Shown: positions 18,342 through 28,050, counted from the first letter of the stretch. The stretch: 64,000 nt of DNA from Thalassospira australica (GCF_000763295.1 NZ_JRJE01000001.1:1-64000); one strand, 5' to 3'. The notes: generated from the sequence alone by a model not told the origin. Program-made: numbers and translations.

Positions 18342-19964
18342 ATGGCACAATTCATAAACAATAAAGACGCGACCGTAACCGAAGCCATTGACGGCGTGAT
18401 CAAGGCATCGGGCGGAAAACTGGCCCGGATTGACGGGTATCCGCATATTCGCGTGGTTGTACGCAACGACTGGGACAAATCAAAGGTCGCCATCGTTTCC
18501 GGTGGGGGATCTGGTCATGAACCGGCCCATGCCGGTTTCGTCGGGGCGGGTATGCTGACAGCCGCCGTTTGCGGTGACGTTTTTGCATCCCCGTCGGTTG
18601 ATGCGGTGCTTGCCGGTATTTTGTCTGTTACCGGCCCGTCCGGGTGTTTGCTGATTGTTAAAAACTATACCGGGGATCGGCTTAACTTCGGTTTGGCAGC
18701 AGAACGCGCGCGCGCCTTTGGCCTCAAGGTCAATATTGTCATTGTCGATGATGATATCGCCCTGCCGGATCTGCCGCAGCCACGCGGTGTTGCAGGTACG
18801 CTTTTTGTTCATAAAATTGCCGGTGCGATGGCCGAAAGCGGGGCGTCACTTGAAGATGTCACCGCTGCGGCCAATCGGGTAATCGACGGGACAAAATCAA
18901 TTGGCATGTCGCTTGATACCTGTACCGTTCCGGGATCCCCCAAGGAAAACCGCATTGGCGATGGCAAGGCCGAACTTGGCCTTGGCATTCATGGCGAAGC
19001 AGGCGTTCAGCAGATTGATTACCATAATGCCGAACAGGCCATGGCGGCAGTAACCGCCAAGCTTGCAGCGGTCATGGAAAACAAACCGCATGTGGTCTTG
19101 CTGAATAACCTTGGCGGGACATCGGTGCTTGAGATGGCCATTCTGGCCAATGATCTGATCAATTCGTCGATTGCCAAGAACCTGAAATTCATCGTCGGCC
19201 CTGCGGCCATGATGACGTCGCTTGATATGCGTGGCTTTTCTGTATCGGTTTATCCGGTCAGTGCAGAAGATCACGCTTGGTTGTCTGCGCCCTGTGCGCC
19301 ATCAGCCTGGCCCGGTTGCCATCCGATAAAGCCGGTCAGTGTCATCGAGCTTCCCGATGGTCTGACACCAATCCAGCCGATCCCGTCCGAGCACCGCCAG
19401 ACGGCGGCGTTCCTGACCCAATGCTGTCATATTCTGATTGATGCTGAAAATGATCTGAATGCGCTTGATGCAAAGTCAGGTGATGGCGACACCGGCTCCA
19501 CTCTTGCGACAGCAGCACGGGCGCTTATGGGGGCGCTTGATCGACTGCCACTTGCCGATCATACGCAGCTTCTGCGGGCAATCGGGCAGGAGCTTAGCCA
19601 GACCATGGGCGGGTCATCGGGGGTGTTGCTCGCGATCTTCTTTACCGCTGCGGGGGATGCTGCCTCAAGCGGGCGTTCCATGGTTGCCGCCCTTAAGGAC
19701 GGTTTGGAACGCATGCAGCAGATTGGCGGGGCTGAACTTGGGGATCGCACGATGGTTGATGCCTTGAAGCCCGCACTTGATGCGCTCGAAGGCAAAGGCC
19801 TTGCTGCGGCCGCAGAAGCTGCGCGCAAAGGGGCTGTTCATACTTCAACCATCGTCAAGGCCAAGGCCGGACGGGCATCCTATATCAATGCCGAACAGCT
19901 TGAAGGACATATCGACCCGGGGGCAGAGGCCGTCGCTCGATTGTTCGAACAACTGAGTGCCTAG
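18342..19964 (+). CDS. Dihydroxyacetone kinase-family protein (fused DhaK-DhaL)
   Basis: 540-residue fusion of an N-terminal DhaK domain and a C-terminal DhaL ATP-binding domain, as in ATP-dependent dihydroxyacetone kinases. GGGSGHEP (54-61) and the substrate-linking His217 in GLGIHGEAG are present; in the DhaL part GDGDTG (380-385) supplies the Mg-ATP aspartates. Enzymes of this family phosphorylate dihydroxyacetone, glyceraldehyde or tetruloses such as erythrulose. The position at the end of a polyol-type ABC operon suggests that it phosphorylates the imported or oxidised substrate. No polyol dehydrogenase lies in this operon, so a ketose is the simpler substrate. A strong terminator follows. 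Confidence 0.9.
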   Translation: MAQFINNKDATVTEAIDGVIKASGGKLARIDGYPHIRVVVRNDWDKSKVAIVSGGGSGHEPAHAGFVGAGMLTAAVCGDVFASPSVDAVLAGILSVTGPSGCLLIVKNYTGDRLNFGLAAERARAFGLKVNIVIVDDDIALPDLPQPRGVAGTLFVHKIAGAMAESGASLEDVTAAANRVIDGTKSIGMSLDTCTVPGSPKENRIGDGKAELGLGIHGEAGVQQIDYHNAEQAMAAVTAKLAAVMENKPHVVLLNNLGGTSVLEMAILANDLINSSIAKNLKFIVGPAAMMTSLDMRGFSVSVYPVSAEDHAWLSAPCAPSAWPGCHPIKPVSVIELPDGLTPIQPIPSEHRQTAAFLTQCCHILIDAENDLNALDAKSGDGDTGSTLATAARALMGALDRLPLADHTQLLRAIGQELSQTMGGSSGVLLAIFFTAAGDAASSGRSMVAALKDGLERMQQIGGAELGDRTMVDALKPALDALEGKGLAAAAEAARKGAVHTSTIVKAKAGRASYINAEQLEGHIDPGAEAVARLFEQLSA

Positions 19965-19982
19965 TTGGCAACAAGCATGAAT

Positions 19983-20023
19983 AAAAACACCCCCGTCATC
20001 TGTGATGTGACGGGGGTGTTTTT
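19983..20023. terminator. Bidirectional intrinsic terminator
   Basis: Sixteen-base arms (19983-19998 and 20008-20023) pair perfectly around a GC-rich CACCCCCGTCA core with A-tract and T-tract ends. It lies between the converging kinase and hydrolase genes and should work on both strands. Confidence 0.9.
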
Positions 20024-20043
20024 CGTTCAGTGTGCAAGATGCG

Positions 20044-20934
20044 CTAGCTCAGGTACTTATTGAACCAGTCTATCGTGCGTTGCCATGCCAGTTCGGCGGC
20101 GTCCTTGTCATAGCGTGGTGTGGAATCGTTATGGAAACCGTGGTTGGCACCGGGGTAGATGTGGGCTTCATAGACCTTGTCATGTTCCTTTAGTGCCGCC
20201 TCATACGCAGGCCATCCGGCATTGATGCGTTCATCAAGTTCACCATATTGCAACAGGATCGGTGCCTGAATGCGCGGGACGTCTTCGACTGCAGCCTGAC
20301 GGCCATAGAACGGCACGGCAGCGCCAAGTTCGGGATAGGCAACGGCTGCGGCATTGGCAACACCACCCCCATAGCAAAAGCCGGTAATGCCGGTTTTGTC
20401 GGTGGTGGCTTCATGTGCGGTCAGAAATTCAATCGCCGCAAAGAAGTCGTTCATCAGCTTGGTGCTATCGACAGTGCGTTGCAGTTCGCGGCCCTTGTCA
20501 TCATTGCCGGGATATCCGCCAACCGATGTTAGGCCATCTGGTGCCAGTGCAATAAAGCCGGCCTTGGCAACGCGGCGGGCAACATCTTCGATATAGGGGT
20601 TCAGGCCACGGTTTTCGTGAACCACCACAACGCCGGGTACCTTGCCCGTCACATTGGCAGGTTTGACCATATATGCGCGCACTTCGCCGTGTCCGTTTGG
20701 CGATGGATAGGTGATATATTCGGCAACAATATCGGGATCGGTAAAATCGACCTGATGGGCCATGGCATAGTTCGGGCTCATGGCATTGAGAATCGCAAGG
20801 GCGGTCATGCCGCCAACGGCATATCGACCGGCACGATCAAGAAATTCGCGGCGATCAATCATCCTATGGGCATAGAAGTCATACAGTTCGAGAAGTTCTT
20901 GCGAAAAATCCTTGGCAGTCAAACGGTCCATCAT
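20044..20934 (-). CDS. Dienelactone hydrolase-family protein (YghX-like), Tat-type N-terminus
   Basis: 296-residue alpha/beta hydrolase. The family catalytic triad is visible as Cys177 in GFCYGG, Asp214 in ELDERIN and His245 in GANHGFHND. An N-terminal arm of about 25 residues is followed by DRREFL and a hydrophobic stretch, resembling a twin-arginine signal; the same layout is known in the Escherichia coli YghX group. The true substrate of that group is not established. The neighbouring intradiol dioxygenase in the same orientation (178 bp upstream) would fit an aromatic ring-cleavage role, but that is inference. Confidence 0.85.
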   Translation of the reverse strand: MMDRLTAKDFSQELLELYDFYAHRMIDRREFLDRAGRYAVGGMTALAILNAMSPNYAMAHQVDFTDPDIVAEYITYPSPNGHGEVRAYMVKPANVTGKVPGVVVVHENRGLNPYIEDVARRVAKAGFIALAPDGLTSVGGYPGNDDKGRELQRTVDSTKLMNDFFAAIEFLTAHEATTDKTGITGFCYGGGVANAAAVAYPELGAAVPFYGRQAAVEDVPRIQAPILLQYGELDERINAGWPAYEAALKEHDKVYEAHIYPGANHGFHNDSTPRYDKDAAELAWQRTIDWFNKYLS

Positions 20935-21112
20935 GCGCTCCTTGTCGAAATGACGCAGCGATTGGGGGCTTTTGGTGACGGCACTTGATAGATAATCGGA
21001 TTACGTGGGGCTGGCGGCAGGGGGTGTTTTCGAACACTGCGACCAGACGCGTTGATTTTCAGTGATTTACACAATTGCACAAATCACAACAGTGTTACCG
21101 GCAATAAAGCTG

Positions 21113-21973
21113 TCAGGCTGGATTGTTTGGCGGTGTTGCGGGTGCCAGCACAAAATCAAATGATGATTTCCAGACGGGGGTGCCGTTTTCGGTTTTCTCG
21201 AACGGTGCAATCAGACTTTGCTTGACGCCAAACACCGTATCGGATGTCAGATATTCATCCCCGTCAACAAAGGTATGGGTGACCAGTTTCTGATAGCCCG
21301 GAGCCGTGATCATGAAGTGCATATGCGCCGGGCGAAACGGATGGCGGCCAAGCAAGAATAGCATTTTGCCCACCGGGCCATCATCGGGGATCGGATAGCT
21401 GACCGGTTTGCTGCCAACAAAGCAATAGGCGCCGTCGTCGCCTGTGACAAAGATGCCCCGATTGTTCCATTTTGGCTGATGACCGGGTTGCTGAACGTCA
21501 TAGAACCCTTCGGCGTTGTCCGCCCAGACATCGATTTTGGCGTTGCTGATCGGGGTGCCGTCCAGATCGGTAATGCGGCCCTCAAACAGGCAGCTTTCGC
21601 CCTTGCCATCAAGCGAGATGCAGTCACCCATCTTGCGGACCGGGGCGTTTTCGACGTGGAAGGGGCCAAATACCGTGCTTTCGGTCGCCCCTTCTGGACG
21701 TCGATTGTTAATGGCATCTACCAGCATGGATGCGCCAAGCACATCGCTTAAAAGGATATATTCCTGCCGTTGTTCGTCACACATCTGACCAGTGGCCGTC
21801 AGAAAGGATATCGCACGTTCCCATTCGTCTTCGGTCAGCTCCACCTCTTTGACGAAGGCATGCAGGTGATGGACAAGCGCGCTCATGACTGTTTTGAGGC
21901 GCGGATCAACATCCTTGCCCATGCGGGCATTGACCGCATCAGCCGATTGTTCCTCGCTAAAGAAGCTGGTCAT
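21113..21973 (-). CDS. Intradiol ring-cleavage dioxygenase (hydroxyquinol/catechol 1,2-dioxygenase type)
   Basis: 286-residue non-haem Fe(III) dioxygenase. The four iron ligands expected of intradiol enzymes are present: Tyr158 (AEGFYDVQ), Tyr193 (VSYPIPDDGP), His217 and His219 (RPAHMHF). The N-terminal dimerisation segment and the TESTVFGPFH block favour the catechol/hydroxyquinol 1,2-dioxygenase branch over protocatechuate dioxygenase, and hydroxyquinol (giving maleylacetate) is my preferred substrate. GAGGAGGG sits just ahead of the ATG. No maleylacetate reductase is in the window. Confidence 0.85.
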   Translation of the reverse strand: MTSFFSEEQSADAVNARMGKDVDPRLKTVMSALVHHLHAFVKEVELTEDEWERAISFLTATGQMCDEQRQEYILLSDVLGASMLVDAINNRRPEGATESTVFGPFHVENAPVRKMGDCISLDGKGESCLFEGRITDLDGTPISNAKIDVWADNAEGFYDVQQPGHQPKWNNRGIFVTGDDGAYCFVGSKPVSYPIPDDGPVGKMLFLLGRHPFRPAHMHFMITAPGYQKLVTHTFVDGDEYLTSDTVFGVKQSLIAPFEKTENGTPVWKSSFDFVLAPATPPNNPA

Positions 21974-22448
21974 GACATCCCTCCTCTACATAAAACGGCC
22001 CTGACGGTGACGTTTATCCGTGATGGAATGATAGCGCCGCTGTTGACTTGTCGCTAGCCGATATGGGTGGGGGCTAGCGAAAATGACCAAATGTTCTGTG
22101 TAATTGTCTGGTGTTTGATGAAGCTTGGCATCGAAGGTTTGGGCACTCTGCGCCAGGACGTGATGCGATTTCACGGTGTTGTAACATTCGGGCGCAGGCA
22201 GGTGAAAATACGGGAAAAATCCCTGCATTTGTGGGGTGTCTTCGTCAAAAAACCAAAAAAATGCCGCCGCAGACTTGCGGGCGGCGAAATTCAGAACATT
22301 TTTTGCGGGAGAAAGTGCATTGACGTCTTGCCGGAATTCATCATAAATGACCAAAAGTCATTGTGTATGGGCGGGGTGGCAGCCTGATATGCAGATCTAA
22401 GGGGTATGGGGATACCGTGCGCAGCTTTGCGCCCTAGAACGATTGGTG
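21974..22448. other. Intergenic region with an orphan terminator
   Basis: About 475 bp between the dioxygenase start and the DUF2218-like gene. Short open frames here have no protein-like composition. The one clear element is a minus-strand intrinsic terminator at 22244-22285 that no annotated minus-strand gene explains. Confidence 0.5.
22244..22285 (-). terminator. Orphan intrinsic terminator, minus strand
   Basis: GCCGCC (22263-22268) pairs with GGCGGC (22280-22285), with GCA/TGC continuing inside after one bulged base. On the minus strand it is followed by a long T-rich run (ATTTTTTTGG). No minus-strand gene ends here, so it may end a small RNA starting within 22286-22440, or antisense read-through from the LysR gene. 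Confidence 0.65.
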
Positions 22449-22817
22449 ATGCACATGTCTAATCTGGCTCTCAAGATGAATGATGGTTGGCCTGATGCGG
22501 TCAAGTCAACGGAACTTTCCATAAATGATGGCGTCTTTGCATTTGCAGATATTTATCTGCGCAATGCGCCATGCTACCTCAAAGGACTGATGCTCCAGGC
22601 CCGTGGCGATGTCAAAGGCAAGCTCCGTGGTCCCGATGCAGGGGTGCTTGCGTTTGAAGATGGCGCTTGTGACGTCAGCGCGTCGTCGCTTTTCCTGACC
22701 GTGGCCATGGCGGCAACCGATGAGGCGGCCCTCTCAGACATGCAGGCTTACATCGAAAACAAGCTGCGCACCATGTCCCCGCAAACCAGAATTGACTTCG
22801 ATTGGCGCAATAAGTGA
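22449..22817 (+). CDS. DUF2218-like small protein
   Basis: 122-residue soluble protein. The C-terminal two thirds resemble the DUF2218 family, whose members have a glycine-containing beta segment (here LRGPDAGVLAFEDGAC), an A..DEAAL..M helix and end in an acidic-Trp motif (RIDFDWRNK). The family has no established function. Start is uncertain: ATG codons at 22449 and 22455 both lack a good ribosome-binding site. It converges on the LysR gene and stands alone. Confidence 0.6.
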   Translation: MHMSNLALKMNDGWPDAVKSTELSINDGVFAFADIYLRNAPCYLKGLMLQARGDVKGKLRGPDAGVLAFEDGACDVSASSLFLTVAMAATDEAALSDMQAYIENKLRTMSPQTRIDFDWRNK

Positions 22818-22934
22818 CTGTTGGTCGGATTGAGTGGCGTTGGTAATCCTGCGCCATTCGGTGCGATACCTGTCAGGGCGGGGCTGGGTGCAGGCGATGC
22901 ATCAATTTTCCCGGACAACGACAAAGTCGATTGC

Positions 22935-23834
22935 TCAGGCGCGTTCTTCATGGACAATGAACCTGTCACGTGCGGTTCTGACCACACGTGTGATGTGTTC
23001 GGCAACCGTGGCGACGCTTCTGGTGTCCTTGGTGTCGGGATGCTGGAGCATCCAGTAATTTCGTGTAAAACGGATTTCAGGCAGCAGGCGGACAAGGTCC
23101 GGGATGCCATCGGTGGCGTAATCGTGCAGGATGCCGATGCCATATCCATTGCGCACGGCTTGCATCTGGGCGACGACACTGCCGCATTCAAAGCGGCGCT
23201 TCATCAGCTTGCCAAGGCGGGCGGCGTAATCCAATGCCCGGCTGTAAATCAGGTCTTCAATGTGGGTGACGAACAGCCGGTCGCTGAGATCAGCTTCGGT
23301 TTCGACGGTGCCAAAACGGTCGATATAAGCCTTTGTTGCATAAACACTTAGCGTATAATCCGTAAGCTTTTTGATCACCAGACGCCCCTGCTTGGGGCGA
23401 TCAAGGGTGATGGCGATGTCCGCTTCGCGCTGGGACAGTGAAAATGTGCGGGGCAGTGGTACTAACTGAATCACAAGATCCGGGTGGTTGGATGCAAAGT
23501 GAGCCAACTCACTTGCCAAAAAATAATTCCCCAAACCATCAGGCACACCAACCCGCACCGTGCCGCTGATGGTTTCTGTTTGGTTGGAAACGGCGGTGCC
23601 TGCGCGCAGGAAAACGGATTCCGCCGCCTCCGCCGCACTCATGAGTTCCCGGCCGGCCGGGGTCAGGTCCGATCCGGTCGTGCGCCGTTCAACCAGTTTG
23701 GTGCCCAGTTCCTGCTCAAGTGCGGTTAATTGCCGCCCCACCGTTGCATGGTTCAGGCCAAGCTGATGTGCCGCGGCAAGGATTTGGCCGTGTCGGGCGA
23801 CAGCAAGGAAAATGCGGAAGCGATCCCAATCCAT
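22935..23834 (-). CDS. LysR-family transcriptional regulator
   Basis: 299 residues from the ATG at 23834 ([16 protein letters not shown]). The N-terminal winged helix (about 1-60) is typical and a LysR substrate-binding domain follows. A longer start exists but would reach into the divergent promoter region. It is divergent from mmsA with 150 bp between the genes, and an inverted repeat there suits a LysR site. It most probably controls mmsA. Confidence 0.9.
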   Translation of the reverse strand: MDWDRFRIFLAVARHGQILAAAHQLGLNHATVGRQLTALEQELGTKLVERRTTGSDLTPAGRELMSAAEAAESVFLRAGTAVSNQTETISGTVRVGVPDGLGNYFLASELAHFASNHPDLVIQLVPLPRTFSLSQREADIAITLDRPKQGRLVIKKLTDYTLSVYATKAYIDRFGTVETEADLSDRLFVTHIEDLIYSRALDYAARLGKLMKRRFECGSVVAQMQAVRNGYGIGILHDYATDGIPDLVRLLPEIRFTRNYWMLQHPDTKDTRSVATVAEHITRVVRTARDRFIVHEERA

Positions 23835-23863
23835 TACGGGCCTATGTCTTTTGACTTTAAATT

Positions 23864-23882
23864 TTGCACATCGAAGGTGCAA
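23864..23882. promoter_or_regulatory. Probable LysR-type operator upstream of mmsA
   Basis: TTGCAC (23864-23869) and GTGCAA (23877-23882) form a perfect inverted repeat with a seven-base spacer in the LysR/mmsA divergent region. Two further TGTGCAT repeats lie at about 23896-23911. Binding is inferred from position. Confidence 0.5.
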
Positions 23883-23984
23883 TAATGATAATTGATGTGC
23901 ATCGCTGTGCATAGGCATAATGTAATCAGCTTATGATGTGTAGAACCACACAAATGGAACAACAGGTTTATCGGGAGAAACCCA

Positions 23985-25484
23985 ATGGCGACCCAGCTTA
24001 CCCACTATATCAATGGCAAACGCGTGGCCGGAACGTCTGGCCGCACCGCGCCGGTTTTCAATCCGGCAACGGGTGCGGAAAGCGCGACGGTTGATCTGGC
24101 CTCCAAATCCGAAGTGCGCGCTGCGGTGGAATCTGCGGTTGCTGTTCGTGATGCTTGGGCCAACACGACCCCGCTGCGCCGTTCGCGTATTCTCAACAAA
24201 TTCCTGGGCATCCTTGAAGACCGTTCCGAGGAACTTGCCGCTGCCATCACAGCCGAGCATGGCAAGGTTCTGTCCGATGCGCTGGGCGAAGTGACCCGCG
24301 GGATCGAGGTTGTCGAGTTCGCCACCGGCGCACCGCAACTTTTGAAAGGTGAGTTCACCGAAAACGTTGGCACCAAGGTCGATAGCCATTCCGTGCGTCA
24401 GCCGCTTGGTATCGTTGCCGGTATCACGCCGTTCAACTTCCCGGCGATGGTGCCGATGTGGATGTTCCCGGTGGCCCTTGCGTGCGGGAATTGCTTTATC
24501 CTCAAACCGTCGGAACGTGATCCGTCTGCATCGCTTCTGCTGGCGGAATGGCTGACCGAGGCTGGCTTGCCCGATGGCGTATTTAACGTTGTTCAGGGCG
24601 ACAAGGAAGCGGTTGATGCGCTTTTGTTTGATCCGGATGTAACGGCAATCAGCTTTGTCGGCTCCACCCCGATTGCGAAATACATCTATGAAAACGCAAC
24701 AGCCCAAGGCAAACGTTGCCAGGCGCTGGGTGGTGCGAAAAACCACATGATCATTATGCCCGATGCGGATATGGATCAGGCGGTTGATGCGCTGATGGGC
24801 GCTGCTTACGGTTCGGCTGGCGAACGTTGCATGGCAATCTCGGTTGCGGTTCCGGTTGGCAAGGAAACCGCAGATACCCTGATCGACAAACTGGTTCCGC
24901 GCATCAATGAATTGCGTGTGGCACCGGGGACTGATCCGGCAGCTGAAATGGGGCCCCTGGTGACGGCGGCTCATCGTGACAAGGTTGTTGGCTATATCGA
25001 CAAGGGTGTCGAAGAAGGTGCGAAACTGGTTGTTGATGGCCGTGGCATTAATCTGCAGGGCTATGAGGACGGCTATTTTGTCGGCGGGACCCTGTTTGAT
25101 GAGGTCACCCCGGACATGAGCATCTACAATGAAGAGATCTTTGGCCCGGTTCTGTCGGTTGTACGTGCCGATGATTACGAAACGGCTGCCAACCTTGTTG
25201 ATAGCCACGAATATGGCAATGGTACTGCGATCTTCACCCGTGATGGCGACACCGCACGCGAGTTTGCTGCACGCACCCAGACCGGCATGGTTGGCATCAA
25301 CGTGCCGATCCCGGTTCCGATGGCCTTCCATTCGTTCGGTGGCTGGAAAGCATCACTGTTTGGCGACCATCACATGCATGGCCCGGAAGGTGTGCGTTTC
25401 TATACGAAACTGAAAACCATCACCTCGCGCTGGCCGACCGGCATTCGCAAGGGTGCTGAATTCGTCATGCCGACGATGAAATAA
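23985..25484 (+). CDS. mmsA: Methylmalonate-semialdehyde dehydrogenase (acylating)
   Basis: 499-residue CoA-acylating aldehyde dehydrogenase. The catalytic Cys282 lies in [10 protein letters not shown], the hallmark of this subfamily, and the NAD-binding fold block [21 protein letters not shown] is intact. It converts (methyl)malonate semialdehyde to propionyl-CoA or acetyl-CoA in valine, myo-inositol or beta-alanine breakdown. Usual partners (mmsB, iol genes) are absent nearby, so the specific pathway cannot be told; the adjacent divergent LysR regulator suggests local induction. A terminator follows. Confidence 0.92.
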   Translation: MATQLTHYINGKRVAGTSGRTAPVFNPATGAESATVDLASKSEVRAAVESAVAVRDAWANTTPLRRSRILNKFLGILEDRSEELAAAITAEHGKVLSDALGEVTRGIEVVEFATGAPQLLKGEFTENVGTKVDSHSVRQPLGIVAGITPFNFPAMVPMWMFPVALACGNCFILKPSERDPSASLLLAEWLTEAGLPDGVFNVVQGDKEAVDALLFDPDVTAISFVGSTPIAKYIYENATAQGKRCQALGGAKNHMIIMPDADMDQAVDALMGAAYGSAGERCMAISVAVPVGKETADTLIDKLVPRINELRVAPGTDPAAEMGPLVTAAHRDKVVGYIDKGVEEGAKLVVDGRGINLQGYEDGYFVGGTLFDEVTPDMSIYNEEIFGPVLSVVRADDYETAANLVDSHEYGNGTAIFTRDGDTAREFAARTQTGMVGINVPIPVPMAFHSFGGWKASLFGDHHMHGPEGVRFYTKLKTITSRWPTGIRKGAEFVMPTMK

Positions 25485-25508
25485 GCTCTGACCATTTTGT
25501 AAAAAACA

Positions 25509-25542
25509 CCAAAAGGCGCACAATTTTTTGTGCGCCTTTTGG
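25509..25542. terminator. Intrinsic terminator after mmsA
   Basis: A 15-bp perfect stem, CCAAAAGGCGCACAA with TTGTGCGCCTTTTGG, between the converging mmsA and FAD dehydrogenase genes. Confidence 0.75.
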
Positions 25543-25672
25543 CGTTCTAAAGTAGGCCCGTCAGACCGAACCTTTTTGACGTCTGTTCGCATCGTACCGC
25601 GTTAGCAGGATACCAAGTTCACGGACACGCGATTCACGCCAAGCGTCGCGGATTTTAAACTTCGGTTCTTTG

Positions 25673-27091
25673 TCAGTTGAACAGAACGCCGGGGTTCATC
25701 CGGTTGTCGGGGTCGAAAGTTTTCTTGATGTTTTTCATCAGTTCATAGCGAAGCGGATCGCTCAGTCGCGCCAGTTCACCCGTCAGTTTGCGCCCGATAC
25801 CATGTTCGGCACTGAAGGTGCCGCCGAAACTTGCCGAGATGTCGTGCACGCAGGTCTGGATATCGTTGATCATGGCCTCGGGGTCAGACAGATTGTTCCA
25901 ATATTCATGCGGGAACATCAGGATGTAATGCACATTGCCATCGCCCAGATGGTTGACCAAAACCGGGGTGGCTTCGGGGAACTTTTGGGCCGTGACTTCC
26001 TTGGCCTTGGCGATGAATGCGGGAACTTTGGAAACACGCACTGCAATGTCATGTACGATGCCCATGCCTTCAAGCTTGTTAGCTTCGGTCACGGAGTGGC
26101 GTACATGCCAGATTTGTTCGGCCTGCTGGGAATTGCTGGCGATAAAGGCATCCAGCACAGATCCGTTATCAAGGTTATTACCCAGGATTTCCTCGAACGT
26201 CCCATTCAGATCGACATTGGCATCGGTTGATGTCAATTCGATCATCAACGACCAATCCGGCACGGTGTCAAACGGTATGGTTATGCGGTCGATGTGACGA
26301 ACAACGGCATCAATTTCGGTCCCGGAAACCAGTTCAAATGCTTCGACATAGGGGCCACATTTGTCCTGAAACTCGGTAAACAGGCGCACAGCAGTTTCCG
26401 GTGAATCAACCGAAACCCATGCATGGGCATCATTGGTGTTCTCCGGGTGCAGGCGAAGCGCTGCCCCCGTAACAATACCAAGTGTACCCTCGGCCCCGAT
26501 GAACAGGTGTTTTAAGTCGTAACCGGTATTGTTTTTTTTAAGCCCTTCAAGATCGGTCATGATGCGGCCATCGGGCAAAACAACTTCTATTCCACAAACC
26601 AGATCACGCATCGGGCCGTATTTTACAACCCCCGTTCCACCGGCATTGGTTGAAATCAGACCGCCGATTTGCGTGCTGCCTTCACTTCCCAGATAGAGAG
26701 GGAACTGGCGTTTGTTGGGGATACATTTTTCATGAAGGTCAGCAAGGATCACGCCCGCATCAACGGTTGCGATATTTGCCGCAGTATCAATCTCGCGGAT
26801 CAGCTTCATTCGTTGCAGGCTGATGACGATGCCGGGTTTGTCCTTGGGGGTGGGGCTTTCGGGGACGCCGCCGTAACAAAGTCCGGTATTCCCCCCAAGG
26901 GGGAATACCGGCTGGCCTTCCTCGGCAGCCACTTTCATCGTTAGGGAGACCTCTTCGGTACTGGCCGGAAGGGCGACACAAAGTGCGTTGCCTTTCCTGC
27001 GATCACGCCAATCGATCAAGTAAGGGTGCATTTCTTGAGGATCGGTGATCAAACCTTTATCGCCGAGGATTTGGTGGAGACGATCAATCAT
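25673..27091 (-). CDS. FAD-binding D-2-hydroxyacid dehydrogenase (GlcD/D2HGDH type)
   Basis: 472-residue flavoprotein with an N-terminal PCMH FAD domain (PVFPLGGNTGLCYGG; YLGSEGSTQIGGLISTNAGG) and a C-terminal FAD-linked oxidase domain carrying HLGDGNVHY and SAEHGIGRKL, the metal/substrate histidine region of D-lactate and D-2-hydroxyglutarate dehydrogenases. It would oxidise a D-2-hydroxyacid to the 2-oxo acid. It is the last gene of a minus-strand operon after the DapA-family lyase (22 bp gap) and a TRAP transporter, and is preceded by AAGGA. The substrate is unknown. Confidence 0.9.
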   Translation of the reverse strand: MIDRLHQILGDKGLITDPQEMHPYLIDWRDRRKGNALCVALPASTEEVSLTMKVAAEEGQPVFPLGGNTGLCYGGVPESPTPKDKPGIVISLQRMKLIREIDTAANIATVDAGVILADLHEKCIPNKRQFPLYLGSEGSTQIGGLISTNAGGTGVVKYGPMRDLVCGIEVVLPDGRIMTDLEGLKKNNTGYDLKHLFIGAEGTLGIVTGAALRLHPENTNDAHAWVSVDSPETAVRLFTEFQDKCGPYVEAFELVSGTEIDAVVRHIDRITIPFDTVPDWSLMIELTSTDANVDLNGTFEEILGNNLDNGSVLDAFIASNSQQAEQIWHVRHSVTEANKLEGMGIVHDIAVRVSKVPAFIAKAKEVTAQKFPEATPVLVNHLGDGNVHYILMFPHEYWNNLSDPEAMINDIQTCVHDISASFGGTFSAEHGIGRKLTGELARLSDPLRYELMKNIKKTFDPDNRMNPGVLFN

Positions 27092-27113
27092 GGCTGGTCC
27101 TTGGAAAGCTAGG

Positions 27114-28013
27114 TCAGGCTACTTTGGCAAGCGAAGCAGCTTCAAAGGCAATCTTGAGTGCGGAAATGGTTTGTTCGGACGGTCCTTCAAGCGGAAGGCG
27201 AACATCGCCAACCGGCTGACCAGCCAGTTCCATATATTTTTTGAGCGGCCCCGGATTGGTTTCGCGGAAGATCGCATCAATTGCATCGTCCAGTTTGGTT
27301 TGAAGTTTGAGTGCTTCTTTCAGTTTGCCTTCGCTGGCAATCTTGAAGATTTCAACCCAGATTTCCGGATATACGTTGGCGGAAGCCAGTACGCCACCCT
27401 TTGCTCCCATTGCGACGTGGGTTGCAAACAGGGGCTCTTCGCCGCTTAGGATCGCCATTTTGTCACCGGCGAGCTTCATGGTTTTGATGAAGGCAGGCAT
27501 ATCATAGTTCGAACATTTCATCCCGATGATCGAACCATCTTCGGCCATGGCCTGAATGGTTTCAGCATGGGTTGATACACCGGTACGACGCGGGATTTCA
27601 TAAAGCAGAACAGGCACGCCGACTTCGTTGCGGTAGTTGGAAAAATATTCACGCATACCGTCTTGTGTCCCGGCAGCATAATAAGGGGTGACGGTCATCA
27701 CCCCCTTGGCGCCAGCATCTTCGAAATCCTTGCCTGCTTCTACCGCATCCGGGAAGCCTGTGGCCAGTACGCCCGGAATGACCGGAGCGTTACCTGCAGC
27801 ATCAACACAGGTTTTGACAATATCCTTGCGTTCCTGTTGTGACAGGGCGGGGTATTCACCAGTGCCGCCGATCGGGACCACGCCAGCAGCACCTGCCGAG
27901 ATTTGACGGGTGACAAGATTGGCAAGGGCCTTGTGGTCGACCGTCTTGTCGGCATTAAAGGGGGTGACGATGGCCGTATAAAGACCATTGATGTCGTTTT
28001 TGGATAGCGTCAT
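27114..28013 (-). CDS. DapA/NanA-family lyase (aldolase or dehydratase)
   Basis: 299-residue class I TIM-barrel lyase. The Schiff-base Lys166 (SIIGMKCSNYD), Tyr138 (LLYEIPRRTGV) and the GGTGEYPAL carboxylate-binding loop (Thr51) are present. Replacement of the usual YNxP by YEIP and the location in a TRAP/oxidase operon argue for a catabolic family member rather than lysine-pathway dihydrodipicolinate synthase. Pyruvate-releasing aldolases and 2-keto-3-deoxy acid dehydratases share this fold, so the reaction is uncertain. It would act on a 2-oxo acid made by the neighbouring dehydrogenases. Confidence 0.88.
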   Translation of the reverse strand: MTLSKNDINGLYTAIVTPFNADKTVDHKALANLVTRQISAGAAGVVPIGGTGEYPALSQQERKDIVKTCVDAAGNAPVIPGVLATGFPDAVEAGKDFEDAGAKGVMTVTPYYAAGTQDGMREYFSNYRNEVGVPVLLYEIPRRTGVSTHAETIQAMAEDGSIIGMKCSNYDMPAFIKTMKLAGDKMAILSGEEPLFATHVAMGAKGGVLASANVYPEIWVEIFKIASEGKLKEALKLQTKLDDAIDAIFRETNPGPLKKYMELAGQPVGDVRLPLEGPSEQTISALKIAFEAASLAKVA

Positions 28014-28050
28014 TTTTAGTCTCTTATTTTGTGGTGGCGGTAAGTGGTGT

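Noticed and set aside
22067-22387. 106-codon plus-strand frame in the intergenic region
   Set aside because: No ribosome-binding site, unusual composition, and it crosses the orphan terminator.
23931-25331. Long minus-strand frame antisense to mmsA
   Set aside because: It lies fully opposite a textbook aldehyde dehydrogenase; composition is rich in His, Arg and Asn as expected of a shadow frame, and it shows no recognisable domain.
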